A stretch of 64,000 bases of DNA, taken from Posidonia oceanica. Its lineage: Eukaryota; Streptophyta; Magnoliopsida; Alismatales; Posidoniaceae. The stretch spans positions 27,130,001 through 27,194,000 of the forward strand of contig JAZBRS010000039.1 in the NCBI GenBank assembly GCA_037176725.1. The letters are read 5' to 3'. The notes below the pieces were generated by a model that saw only the letters and a list, made by a program, of their open reading frames with translations, had not been told where the DNA came from and searched no databases. Both the position numbers and the translations under genes were made by a program. Of this stretch, positions 42,205-54,492 are shown in pieces (within the stretch, counting starts at the first letter, position 1; every line of letters begins with the position of its first letter).

Positions 42205-43260
42205 TCTCATCATGATCTCATCCCCCTCTTTAGCTTAATTTCTCATCATGATCTCATCCCCCTCTTTAGCTTAATTTCTCATCATGATCTCATCCCCCTC
42301 TTTAGCATAATTTCTCATCATGATCTCATCCCCCTCTTTAGCTTAATTTCTCATCATGATCTCATCCCCCTCTTTAGCTTAATTTCTCATCATGATCTCA
42401 TCCCCCTCTTTAGCTTAATTTCTCATCATGATCTCATCCCCCTCTTTAGCATAATTTCTCATCATGATCTCATCTCCCTCTTTAGCTTAATTTCTCATCA
42501 TGATCTCATCCCCCTCTTTAGCTTAATTTCTCATCATGATCTCATCCCCCTCTTTAGCATAATTTCTCATCATGATCTCATCTCCCTCTTTAGCTTAATT
42601 TCTCATCATGATCTCATCCCCCTCTTTAGCTTAGCTTCTCATCATGATCTCATCCCCCTCTTTAGCTTAATTTCTCATCATGATCTCATCCCCCTCTTTA
42701 GCTTAATTTCTCATCATGATCTCATCCCCCTCTTTAGCTTAATTTCTCATCATGATCTCATCCCCCTCTTTAGCATAATTTCTCATCATGATCTCATCTC
42801 CCTCTTTAGCTTAATTTCTCATCATGATCTCATCCCCCTCTTTAGCTTAGCTTCTCATCATGATCTCATCCCCCTCTTTAGCTTAATTTCTCATCATGAT
42901 CTCATCCCCCTCTTTAGCTTAATTTCTCATCATGATCTCATCCCCCTCTTTAGCTTAATTTCACATCATGATCTCATCCCCCTCTTTAGCTTAATTTCTC
43001 ATCATGATCTCATCCCCCTCTTTAGCTTAATTTCTCATCATGATCTCATCCCGCTCTTTAGCATAATTTCTCATCATGATCTCATCTCCCTCTTTAGCTC
43101 AATTTCTCATCATGATCTCATCCCCTTCTTTAGCTTAGCTTCTCATCATGATCTCATCCCCCTCTTTAGCTTAACTTCTCATCATGATCTCATCCCCCTC
43201 TTTAGCTTAACTTCTCATCATGATCTCATCCCCCTCTTTAGATCAACTTCTCATCATTAC
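42205..43260 (+). repeat. 36-bp tandem repeat (about 29 full copies)
   Basis: TCTCATCATGATCTCATCCC followed by CCTCTTTAGCTTAATT, period exactly 36 from 42205 to 43249, with few substitutions (CTTAATT, CATAATT, CTTAGCT variants). Because 36 is a multiple of 3 the array leaves a 487-codon open frame (ISHHDLIPLFSL repeated), which I regard as an artefact. High similarity among units suggests recent expansion. Confidence 0.95.
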
Positions 43261-43339
43261 CTCATCCCCTCTTTGCCGGCCGATAAGTCCGATATCTTAT
43301 CATTCTCATCATGATCTTTCCCCCTCTTATCAATCAATC

Positions 43340-44370
43340 AATCACTCTCAGGTTGATATTCCTAAACTATCATCTATCAATCACTCGTGCTAGGCTGATA
43401 TCCGAAACTATCTCAGGCTGATATTCCTAAACTATCTTCTGGTCGATCCATGGTCGGCCCGCAGTTGTGTTATACGGCTGACATCCAGTAACTATCCCTC
43501 GTAATTGCACTTTTCCAGTTGATAGGTCTGTAAACTATCCACCGGTTGACGGACCATAAACTGTCGCTCCAGATGATAGACTGTAAACTATCGCGTGCAA
43601 TTACGTTATACGGCTGACATCCAGTAACTGTCCCTTGCAATTGCGGTTTCCAGTTGATAGGACTGTAAACTATCCTCCAGTTGATAGGTCTGTAAACTAT
43701 CCACCGGTTGACAGGACCGTAAACTGTCGTTAGGCTGATACTCCTAAACTATCACCCGCAATTGCATTATACGGCTGATATCCAGTAACTATCCCTCATC
43801 ATTGCGCGTTTCCAGTTGATAGGTCTGTAAACTATCCGTCGGTTGACAGGACCGTAAACTGTCGCTCCAGTTGATAGGTCTGTAAACTATCCGCCAGTTG
43901 GTAGGACTGTAAACTACCACGCGCAATCATGTTATACGGCTGACATCCAGTAACTGTCCCTCGCAATGCCGTTTCCAGTTGATAGGACTGTAAACTATCC
44001 TCCAGTTGATTGGTCTGTAAACTATCCGCCGGTTGACAGGACCGTAAACTGTCGCTCCAGATGATAGACTGTAAACTATCCGGCATTGCGTTATACGGCT
44101 GATATCCAGTAACTATCCCTCATGGTTTGTGGTTTCCAGTTGATAGGTCTGTAAACTATCCTCCAGTTGATAGGTCTGTAAACTATCCATCGGTTGACAG
44201 GACCGTAAACTGTCGTTAGGCTGATACTCCTAAACTATCACCCACAACCATGTTATACGGCTGATATCCAGTAACTATCACTCACAACTGCCTCCGGTTG
44301 ACAGGACCGTAAACTGTCACTCCCGGTTGATAGGACCGTAAACTATCCGGACGATAAGCCCGTCACCTTA
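43340..44370 (+). repeat. Hairpin-rich array in the tail of element D
   Basis: Dozens of short units of two kinds: GGCTGATATCCAGTAACTAT and GTTGATAGGTCTGTAAACTA followed by TCC. Arms pair within each unit and change together: GATAG/CTATC, GACAG/CTGTC (for example 43834-43862), GGTAG/CTACC (about 43900-43918), GATA/TATC and GACA/TGTC, GATAAG/CTTATC (44353-44372). Loops TCTGTAAA, ACCGTAAA and TCCAGTAA vary little. Confidence 0.85.
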
Positions 44371-44851
44371 TCATTTTTTTTCTCCTTTTCGGCGTGACCT
44401 TGTCCCAGGAAGACAAAGTCACGCACCCCCTTTCTGCGATAGGAGAGTTGGCCTCTCTCCCCTCGCGCCCCTTTCTCTTCTCTCTGCGAGTTTGCTCCCC
44501 AGGCGGGGACCAGCTGCACCCTGTTTTCCTTCGCTTTGTCGTGCAAGTCTGGCCTCCCTGCCAGATATTCGCACCACATCACGCCTTTTTATCATTTTTT
44601 CTGCATCATCTCAGCACTTTCTTAGCTAGCACTGCACATCACTTTAGCACCATCAGTATCACTTGCACAGCATCGGCATTTTCTCCTAACTGCACTAACT
44701 CTTGCATAAGCACTTGCATCAGCATGCATACACACAGCACAGCATCCATCTGCACTGGCATCTTGCATTGCGGCAACGGGCTACGATTTTCGGTGCATCC
44801 GCCGAATAAGTAGTTCACGCCCATAGCAACCCGCTGCTCCCGCCGGTCAGA
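44371..44851 (+). other. Distal tail of element D
   Basis: No gene recognised. From CTTGCATTGCGGCAACG (44762) on, it matches the end of A's internal region (6700-6790), so this stretch next to the polypurine tract is conserved between an autonomous-type and a pol-less element. Confidence 0.5.
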
Positions 44852-44928
44852 TGGGGTGTCTTGTCAACCCTGAGCAGCGGTCGCGCTCCGCTTGCCCTCG
44901 CTCAGGGAGGGGCATCTGTTGACACCCC
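44852..44928 (+). promoter_or_regulatory. Polypurine tract of element D inside an inverted repeat that enters the LTR
   Basis: GGGAGGGGCATC (44905-44916) precedes the LTR. TGGGGT (44852) and GTCAA (44863) pair with TTGAC and ACCCCA of the LTR start. The inner stem is CCCTGAGC (44868-44875) with GCTCAGGG (44900-44907). The loop is longer than in A, but both stems are kept. Confidence 0.7.
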
Positions 44929-47900
44929 ACCTTGGCAGGCCCGGACCCTTGGAGCCCTCTTGGTGATTGCTGGATCAAACCCCTAACCAAACCCTAGCCC
45001 TAATCCTCCTCTCTACCCTTCAAAATCAGCCTGTTTTGACCTAAGCCTTTACCCCTCTTCCCAACCTCAAAACCTAACCAAAAACCATAGGAAAATCCAC
45101 CACTATCCACTCAACAAACCTACCCAAAGACCTAGGAATTTCCAAACCTAACCCATTCCCAGAAACCCTAGAAAACTTAGGAGAAACTACCCTTTTTCTA
45201 CACCTTGAAACCCCTACAAAACCTCCTTAGAATCAAACCAAAACTTTAGACCCAAGACTTCAAACCCTAGACTACCCACTCACCAATTCTCCCCCCATTC
45301 CGAGACCTTTAAGACCCTGTTTCACCCAAATTATCCTTTTCTCTCTCCGGGATTATCAATTTCTCTCTCCTCTCTCTCTCTCCTGATTATCATCTCTCTT
45401 TCCATCCCTCTCTTATCCTTTTTCTGGTCTGGCTGTGGGCCCCCTCTGTGCTTCTATCCTTCCTCTATCTTATCCCTATTTTTACTTTATTTTTAATATT
45501 TTTTCTGAATTTTAAAAAATTGTTTTCCTCCAACCTATCTCTTTCCCTTTTATTTCCCTCTTTTTCCATTTCTTTCCTCCTTCTCTTTTACTTTTCCCTC
45601 TCTTGCAAAAATCCACAAAAACCCATAAAAATCTGTAAAATCTCAAAACACAAAAGAAACAAATCAGAACCCTAAGAAAAACAATCAAAAAATGTTAAAC
45701 AAGCAATTAACAACTTAAACTTAACTTAAGCAAGCTAAAAAGAAAACCAAGCATGCAAACTAAAAAATGCAAAACAAATCAAAAGAAAACACTGAAAAAT
45801 CAAGGAAAAAGCTAAAATAAAATCAAAACCCACCAAAGGTAAAAACCCCACTAAAAGAATTAAAAAAACAAACCCTAAAAAGAAGAATTAAAAATCAAAC
45901 ACTTAAACAAGTAATTAAGGAAGGCAAAAGACTTAACCTAGTAAACATAAGAAAAACAAGTTAAAAACTTAATTAAAAAAGAAAAGAAAAACACATCTGA
46001 AAGTCCTAAAAAACACCCTATCAAACCAGAAAAATCCAACTAAAAACTTCAAGAAAAATCAACAAAATAAAAATCAAAACATAACTTAAAAGACTTAAGA
46101 AGGAAAAACCCTAAGAGGACTACAACTTAAAAACCTAAAACCAACCCTGATTAATAGGAAAATAAATCCTAAAAAATCCTAATTAATATCCTAAGTGTCC
46201 AACAAGGGAAATATAATTTTTAAAACAATTTAAAAAAGGCTTGACAAACATTTAATCAAGTGAGAACCAATTAAGAACAAAACCAAAGCCCTAAAACCCT
46301 AATCAAGCCCAAAACACATTAATCAACTCAAAATAACCATTAAAAATCTTAATTAAAATCCTAATCTACAGCACAACTCTTCTAATATTTTTATTTATTT
46401 TTAGTTTATTTTTACCTATTTTATTTCCCCATTCTACCCTCTCTTTCTCTCTTACTTCTCTTTTTCTTTCTTCCCTTTCTTCACTGGGCCCTCCGGCCCG
46501 TTTCTTCTTTTTGTTCTTTTACTTTTTTTCCTTCTTTGGCCCACAGCGCAGTCCGGCCCGCTTTCTCCTTCTTCTTCCTTCTTCTTCCTCGCGCTTCCAC
46601 TGGCTTTTTTTCTTTCTTCCCGCGAGCTGCTGCCAACAGTCTTCCCTCCTCCGGTTTAAATTCAAGCTTCCATCACTTCGGTCTACAGCAGCTCGCCGCC
46701 TCTCCTCTGTCTCAGCACCAAATCCGGAGCCGGTCGCCTCGCCGTCTCCTCTGCTGCAGTGGCCGCCGCTGAATTCAAAATCAGCAAGCGCGCCAGTAGC
46801 CAGCCTTCACCAGTTAAAACCCTCCACTCCTCCTTCAATTCGAGCAGACTAAGAGTGGACAGAGAGCGGATTGAGAGGGTGAGAGAGAGAGCAAGCTTCA
46901 GAGAGCGAGAGCAGATCCCAGAGCCCAATTCCAGAGAGCATTTCCACTCCATTTCTTCCACCTGAAACAACCTTCTTCTCTTCTTCTCTGCCTCCTCCAA
47001 TTTCCAGAAGAGAGAGCGGCAAGAGAGAGTGTTTGAGAGCCACCTTTACGTCCCGGAGAGAGCCTCCAATTCTCCAGCCTTCTCCACTCAATTGCCTTCC
47101 GTTTCCTTTCTGAAATCTTCAGAAAAACCTTCTCTACCTTTTCCAGCGAAACAAACCTGCTTCAAGCCTCCATCTTTCTCCCAATTACTCCCCCAACTTC
47201 ACCCAACACACAGCCAGTTCCCTTCACCATCTCCCAGCCATTCCACCACTGAAACCACCTCTGATCACCCGACACTCCAACTGCAAACCCAACTCAGATC
47301 CCTTCAGAATTCCCTTCACTCCCGTCCACCAGATCCCACCAAAATCCACCCAGACATTCGCCAGCATTCCACCTTTCCAGAGCCCCAGACCTCCGGCCCT
47401 AACTCTCACCACAGATCCCAAACAACACAACAAACACCTGCATCAGCCACTGACCAGAAATTCAACCCAGCTCCAATTCCACTCCACGCCTTCCAGAACC
47501 CTTCTCCAAGCATCCAACCTCACTCGCCGAACCTCCAGCAACCTCACGGAGGGCTTCGCTCTGCCAGACGAGCAGCAACAACTCCCCCCGGCCTCCGGCT
47601 GCCACCCTGAACCCACAAGCTACCGGATTCCCCTCCAGTCTTCGCAGCTCACGTCTGACCACCCGGGAAGCACCGGAGGGACGTTCTGAAGCGGTTCCAA
47701 TCTTCGCGAGCAGCCGGCGACGCCTGCAGCGACCGGACGGCCTTCACCGGCGACTGCTGAAGCCGCCGACGTCGGGAGGACATCTCAGGCGCGGAAAAAG
47801 GTAACCATTGCTTCCCTTAGCTTCCTCTTCTTCTTCTCTTGCTTCCCCAGCCTTTAGAATAGATTTTCCGGTCCTCCTACTCCGTCCTCGACTCGCCGGA

Positions 47901-50752
47901 CAGCGTCTCTTCTCCGGTGCCGGCTGCTGTTCCTCCGGACGCTCCGACCAGCAGGAAGGTCCCCGGTTGGTTCCCTGAGCTCCGCATGGTCACCGGCCAC
48001 GCCCTCCGCCAGCCCCGCGCATCCTCAGCCTCCCCTGTCGGCGGCCACGAGCTCTGGAAGCTTTGTGCTACAGTGCTCGTCGCCATCGACGATCAGCACT
48101 GTTCATTTATTTTTCTTCAGTATAGTTTTAGGTGTAAATATTGCATATCTGCCTTAAGTTTTTCAATTTTTGCACTTTAGTCCTTCTGTCTTTATTTCAG
48201 CTTAGTTTTTAATTAAATACTATGCCAAATTGCAGCTTTTATCCATGTTTTCCACTATTTGCCTTTTAGTCCTGTTACTGTGCTGTGCTGTTATAATATT
48301 TTGCAGTTTAGCCCTCCTGTTTTTGATTTTTGCATATAAGTCCTGTCTTGAATCAGTTTATTTATTTGCTGGCATTTTACCATACTGCATTGCATTCTAG
48401 GTCCCTGCATGTTTCTGTTTTTGCTTGTAAGTCCATTGCACTGTAGAACTTAGGGTTTATTTTCTTATTTTGCATACTGCATTGCATATCTTATCTTCTA
48501 GTTTTGCATACTTGCATTTGGGTCCATTTTAAATGGACAGTAACTGTGTTGCATGTATTTTGGTTTATTGCATTGCATTTTGGACCCTGATCTTTTTAAA
48601 AATTACACTGCAGTCCTGTTCCCTGATTTTCAGAGCATGTTTTCCATACTAAATTGCATTTTTAGCCCCTGCATGATTACAAAATCACACATAGGTCCTT
48701 GCATCTTTTAAAAATCATGTGAAAAGACCATTTTGCCCCTAGGTTGCATTCTAGCTCCTATGCCTACCAAATTGCATATAGACCTTCCACTAGTATTCCC
48801 GGACTCCCTAGAATCCTGTTTTCTGGAAAATTTGCATTCTAGACCCTAGTTTTCTTAAAATTGCTTTCTGATCCCTCTCTGCTTTCAAAACTTCTCCTAA
48901 AGCGTACCCTCTTTTTAAAACAACTTTCCTGAGCCTAGTTTTTGCAAAATGAAGCCCAGCCCTCTCCTGTTTTCAAAACCCTTTCCTGTGAACCCCTGTT
49001 TTCTGGAAAATTTGCATTTTCAGCCCCTTTCTTTTTCAAAATGCTTTTTGAACTCCTGGCTTTTCCCAGTTTCTTCTCTTTGTTTTTTCTTGCTTTTGCA
49101 TGCATCCTGCACTCATCTAGTCTTGCATTTTAGCATCTTCTTGCACACACTAAGCACTTTTAGCTCCCTTCCACTTGGGAGAACCTTTTGCACATCCCTA
49201 GGACCTCCTGAACACCTAGATCTGTTCTTCTCCCCTGTTCTGGTCCTTCCGCCTTGAAGCTGCGATATCTTCGCATCCGGCCGTTGGATCTTCTCAAGTA
49301 AGCTGCCCAGGCGACCGCAGCAAAGCGCTCTTCAGCATGGACCAGACAGATTTCAGATCAGGCTCCCGGATTTCCAGGTATGTCCCCCTGAACCCTTGCA
49401 TTGCATTTGCATACCATTTGCACAGTTTTCCTTGTTTTCGCTTTCTGTCTCTTTGAGCATGTAGAATAGGGCCTCCCCTTTCTGCTTGTATCTTCCAATC
49501 CCCGTTTCGCGTACCCCTGAGTGTTTTGTGTTGAGTTTTCCCTGGATCTATCACTTAATGTGACTTTCTTCCCCCTTTCCCACGATCCGATCGCATCGCG
49601 AGCTTTGGGCAGCATGCGAGACACACCGTGGAACGATTTAGCGGGAAACAGTCGCAAAGAGGTGGTAATCCCTCCGTTTGCACACTCTCCCCTCTGTAGG
49701 TCTTCACACCTATTCCGAGTGGTCCTAAACGACGTCTGTTCTTACACACACGTTGTTTTGCCCCCCCTTTGGCCTCTTCCGATCTTTTCTGCATTCTTGC
49801 ATTCGCATGGCTTTTCTGAGGTTTTGCTTCGCTATTTTGGCACCGTTTCGCGTGCCCGCTCTCGTTTTGGCACCATTTTGCGTGCCTGCTTTGCTTTTGC
49901 GCCGTTCTGCGCACTCGCTTTCCTTTTGGCACGATTTTGCGTGCCCGCTATCATCTTTTGCACCGTTTCGCGTGCCATTCTGTTTTCTTGTCTTGTTTTG
50001 CGCGCTGCCTGGCTTTCTCGCTTGTTTTGCGTGCCGGTTTCGCTCTTTTGCATCGTTTTACGTGCCTTTCTTGTTTCTCGCCTTGTTTTGCGTGTTTTAC
50101 GCCATTTTCCCTTGCATGTCGGTTGCATTGCATGGTTTTCTCGCTGTTTCGCTTTTTCGCCTGCATTTGCATATAGGGCTGTGATGCTTACTGTCTGGAG
50201 TTCTCACGAGCTAGGTTTCGCCTGGTTCGGAACACGGACAGCGTAGCTGAGCACTTAGAGAGCACGTTTACTTCCCTGCTTTGTTTCTTCCCACCTAGAG
50301 CACACCTTGAGCATTCATTCAGGCATTTATAGGCACATAGGCATTCAATCCTGCATTTTCCTGCGTATGCGAGCGTAAGCCTAGAAAGACCGATTCTCGG
50401 GCGTGTCGGGGGTGCCTAACACCTTCCCCGCGCGTAACAGGAGTCCTTACCCTGTCTTTTGGCCCGCAATGACCGTACTGCCCTTATCTTAGGCTAGAGT
50501 CATCTTATTTGCATTTGTTTGCATTTGTTTTCCTTTGCATTGCTTTGCTTTGCATTTCTTGCTCGGTTTTGCGTGTTAATTCACGCATTTCCCCGATTTT
50601 CCTTGTCTCCCGTTAATAGACATGGTGGCGACTCTGATTTGTCTTATCTTTCCTTTTTCTCCTCGATTACAAGTGTTTTCGAGTTGAGCCTCTTCCTCGG
50701 ATCTCAATCGCCGCTGGAAATAGCGAGCCTGATTCCGATCGGGATCGCTACT
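44917..50752 (+). mobile_element. 3' LTR of element D
   Basis: Starts TGTTGACACCCCACC and ends GATCGCTAC, followed by T and GGTTG. The 5' copy ends in CTACA, so either the last A has changed to T or the duplication is six bases (TGGTTG). Otherwise collinear with the 5' LTR, with only scattered substitutions and a 2-bp TC indel near its start. Confidence 0.93.
50366..50500 (+). promoter_or_regulatory. Conserved LTR-terminal block with hairpin (D, 3' LTR)
   Basis: Copy of the block in the 5' LTR. The hairpin GGTG-CCTAA-CACC is at 50411-50423. Confidence 0.6.
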
Positions 50753-50757
50753 GGTTG
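50753..50757 (+). repeat. Target-site duplication of element D, right copy
   Basis: GGTTG, matching 21669-21673. Confidence 0.9.
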
Positions 50758-53700
50758 ACTAGAAGTAGCCTTGCAACATGATCTTCTTGGCGAGGAGCAC
50801 TCCGCTCATATGCAGGCCGCATGATCCTGCATGAACCTGAAGCATCAGTGTATCCGCTTCCTTCTTGTGTTGGCAGCATAGGAGCATTCGGTTATAGGAC
50901 CTTCTGTAGAGGTGTCCTTCTCCTAAGACATATTTGGATGCCAAGCGTGCCATAGTCTTTCTGTCTACTACCGAGGTGCTAGATGGGAAGCTGCTGGATT
51001 CTAGGAAGGCCTTGATATCATGGTACCATGGTAGTTCCTCTGCTGAATCTGCTTCTTCGATGCTCATGCAGTGTGTAAGCTGTTCTACACGAGTAACTGA
51101 TACATCTACTGGATGGTCCTCTGGTATGGAAAGCCAGGATGCTAGGGTTGCCAACGCGTCTGCGTATGTGTTCTTGGCCCTATTCATGAAGGTGAAGCGA
51201 GTTTCTTCGAATCCTTCGATGAGCTTCAGTAGGTATTCATGGTAGGGCACCATCTTTGGGTCCTTCATCTTCCAATTGCCATTAACTTGAGAGATGACCA
51301 ACATGGCGTCTCCGTGAACATGCAACTTCTTCACGCCGTGCTCAAGTGCGAGTTGGAGTCCCAGGATGCAGGCTTCATACTCGGCCTCATTGTTGGTGCA
51401 GGGGAAGGTCATCTTCATGGTGAATGAGATCAGCTGTCCTTGCGGTGTTGCTAGAACCATGCTGATGCCTCGGCCTCTTCTATTGACTGCGCCATCGAAG
51501 TACATGTGCCATTGTAGTTCCTCTTCGGGATCCTTTTGCTTGGAATCCTCCATGGCGAACAAAATGTCTTCATCAGGAAACTGTGTCTGCAGAGGCTGGT
51601 AATCAGGCAGAGGTAGGTTGGCCAGATGATCTGCTATAGCCTATCCCTTCATCGACTTCTGGGTGACAAAGGTGATGTCGTATTGGGATAGCAGGACTTG
51701 CCACTTGACGCATCGTCCTACCAAGGCTGGCTTCTGGAAGAGATATTTCTTCGGGTTGTGCCGACACAGAAGTAGGACTGGATATGCCATCATGTAGTGC
51801 CTTAGCTTTTGGGCAGCCCATATAAGGGAAAGGCAGACCTTTTCTATCATGCTGTACCTCGCTTCGCAGTCATTAAACTTCTTGCTCAAGTAGTAAATGG
51901 CCCGTTCTCAGTGACCTGATTCGTCGTGCTGGCCTAGGACTATGCCCATAGAATGCTGCGTGGTAGAAAGGTACAGCAGTAGGGGTCTCCCTGGTGTGGG
52001 AGGAACCAGAACTGGAGGCTTGATCTTGTCGAATGCAGCCTAACATTCGTCGCTCCAACAGATCTATGCATTCTTCCTCAGGAGCTTGAAGATCGGCTCA
52101 TAGATTGGGGTGAGCTGCGCAATGAATCGACTAATATACTGCAGTTATCCCAACAGACCTCGGACCTCTTTTTTAGTGGTGGGGGATGGCATTTCCATAA
52201 TGGCTCTAGCTTTGCTGGGGTCCACCTCAATTCCCCTCTGGCTGACAATGTATTCCAAGAGTTTTCTAGATGACACGCCGAAGACGCATTTGTTGGGATT
52301 GAGCCTGAGCTTGTAGCGCCTGAGGCGGTCGAATAACTTCTTCAGGTAGGCGAGGTGATCCTCGGACTCTCGGGATTTGGCAATCATGTCGTCCACATAG
52401 ACTTCGACCTCTTGGAGCATTATGTCATGAAACAGAGTGGTCATGGCTCTTTGCTAAGTTGCCCCAGCATTCTTCAGTCCGAATGGCATCACTTCGTAGT
52501 AGAAGACTTCCCAGGGGGTGATAAAAGATGTCTTCTCCTTGTCTTCTTCTGCCATTTTGATTTGATTGTAGCCCGAAAAGCCATCCATGAAGGATAGCAT
52601 CTTGTGGCCTGTTGTATTGTCTACCAGGACATCTATGTGTGACAAAGGAAAGTCGTCCTTGGGATTGGCTTTGTTCAGGTCCCTATAGTCGATGCACATG
52701 CGGACCTTTCCGTCCTTCTTGGGCACAGGCACGATGTTTGCAAGCCATTCTGGATATAAGACGACTTTAAGGAAGCTGACATTGTGCTGCTTCATGATTT
52801 CTTCTTTTATCATTAGCAGCCACTGTGATTGCCATCTTCTAAGCTTTTGCTTGACCGGCTTCACATCTAGATTCAGTGGTAGCATGTGTACCACTATCTC
52901 GACATCTAGTCCGACCATGTCGTCATAGCTCCATGCAAAAATGTCTGCATATTCCGTGAGGAATGCAATGAAGTCCTCCCGAGCTTGGGGAGACATTCTG
53001 GCGCTGATGCGGACTTGCTTAATGTCTTCGGCTGTGCCGATATTGATGACCTCCGTTTCTTCTTCAACATGGAGGTTTGGTCCTTCCAGATCATTATCGA
53101 AGGGCTGGAATACAGGCGATGGTTCGTCATTCTCGTCTATGCCTGCCTCATCTTCCTCTTCATAGGTGACAAGCTCAGAGAGGATCTCCTTCTCAAAGGT
53201 TGGATCCGTAACATCAAAGGAGCATACGTGTTCTACCTCTCGGCCCTGATGGCGCTTCAGGATGGTTACGCTTACCCTAGTGTTTCTGTATCCTCAGTGT
53301 GCAACCTCTACTCTGACGGCTTCTGGATCTGCTGATTGACCAAGTCCATCTGCCTCTACTGCCACTGCTGTTACTGCTGTTGATCCGGCGGTCACTGTCA
53401 GTGATTCCTCCTCTGCGTTTTCTGATGTGCTCGCGGGGAGTGCGCTGGATTGGTGGTAGTCCACTAGCTGATTGATAGGGCTGCTTCCACCTACTGTACT
53501 GCCTACGTGGGGCATGTGCTGTACAAACCATCTAGACCCGCCTCTCGGCTGCAGAGTTATCAACTCGACTGGTCTAGTGGATGGTGATGATGCTGACTCC
53601 TCCAGGACCATGATGGTTGGGTAGTCTTGCTACTGGCGGGGTTCCGTAGGATTGTGATCTATCATCATTGCCTTCCCCTTTCTCAATGCACTCTATTCAG

Positions 53701-54252
53701 TGGCGTCCACTGCTAGAACCACGAGTTGCTCTAGAATAACAACTCTAGGTCTCCAAGCATGTTGTCTATCTGGGCTTCTATGACGGCCCCTTCGTCCTCG
53801 TCCGAGGCGAGATCGACATAGTAGGCGCTATGTGGCTCCTGAGCCTATTGTTCACTGCTTCCTCCTTCTGGGGCAGCTGCTCTGGCTGCTAACTGGATTG
53901 CTGGCTAAGGTGCCTACTGTGACAAGGGCACCATCTGTATCAGTGGGGCAGGAGGGCAGACAGGCCTGCTGCTTGGGAAGGCCAATAGTTGGACGATCGT
54001 GTCGGGCGATGCGACACTTGTAGGTGCTAGTGATGCAGACCGAGCGGTCGTGGATGCTATGTGGGCCCACCACAAGGCTCGATTCTCTGAGGCAGATGGA
54101 TGTGTGATTGAAGGAGCCACCTACGTTATTGATGATGCCACTACTGTAGTGAGCTGATCTGGAGAACTGGCGGAACTGGTCGCCAGGGGATGTTGCCGCG
54201 GTGCTGAATTGATTGCGGCTACAAAATTGTTGGATAACGGTGTCTGGGGGAG
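50758..54252 (-). pseudogene. pol: pol of element B, fragment 1 (linker, RT, two RNases H, integrase N-terminus)
   Basis: Minus-strand reading matches D from the protease-RT linker onward. It has YYVDLASDEDEGAVIEAQ (near 53800), IMVLEESASSPSTRP, the pre-RT QAREDFIAFLTEYADIFAWSY (52996 down), RT with VRMCIDYRDLNKANPKDD, and EVYVDDMIAKSRE near 52400. The first RNase H again has LYLSTTQHSMG, with Ser for the catalytic Asp. The second begins MYFDGAVNRRGRG. The integrase zinc domain (H-A-G-S-C-G-L-H) ends at KKIMLQGYF, where D was inserted. Several in-frame stops, for example TAG for Gln in KSMKGQA (near 51643). Gag and the 5' LTR of B would lie beyond element E. Confidence 0.92.
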
Positions 54253-54492
54253 TGTAGACACCCCATTCTGATAGCCCGGAAGTTGGTTGTTTTCTCCTGC
54301 AAGCTCGTGTGGACTCTGGAATGGCACTCCTTTTTTCTAACCCATTTCTACCCCAAAACCAAGCCCAAAACCTTGCCTAAACCCCAAGCCTTAACCCAAG
54401 GCTTTTTACACTTTTTTTAAACCTTTCAAGCCCAAGCCCAAGCCCATTTGCAGCCTTTTCCCAATTGAGTGTGTTGTACGTTGGAATAGGCA

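Larger units (their letters stand above)
21674..50752 (+). mobile_element. Element D: complete 29-kb Tat/Ogre-like LTR retrotransposon
   Basis: Two near-identical LTRs (5832 and 5836 bp), PBS, leader, one long gag-pol frame, a downstream DUF7745-like frame, repeat-rich tail and polypurine tract. It is inserted in plus orientation into the minus-strand integrase of element B. Excising it with one GGTTG restores G-Y-F-(W)-Q/S-T-M of B. The LTRs differ at about ten places in the first ~520 bp by eye, so insertion is recent relative to A, B and E. Four stops in gag-pol and three in the downstream frame mean this copy is probably not autonomous now. Dual RNase H and gag-pol order place it in the Tat lineage; the great length resembles Ogre. 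Confidence 0.95.

Noticed and set aside
41851..43314. 487-codon open frame (ISHHDLIPLFSL repeats) as a repeat protein
   Set aside because: It is explained by a 36-bp tandem array whose length is a multiple of three; no non-repeat domain and no codon-level conservation.
40616..44370. CRISPR array
   Set aside because: Eukaryotic retroelement context; repeats are contiguous without unique spacers.
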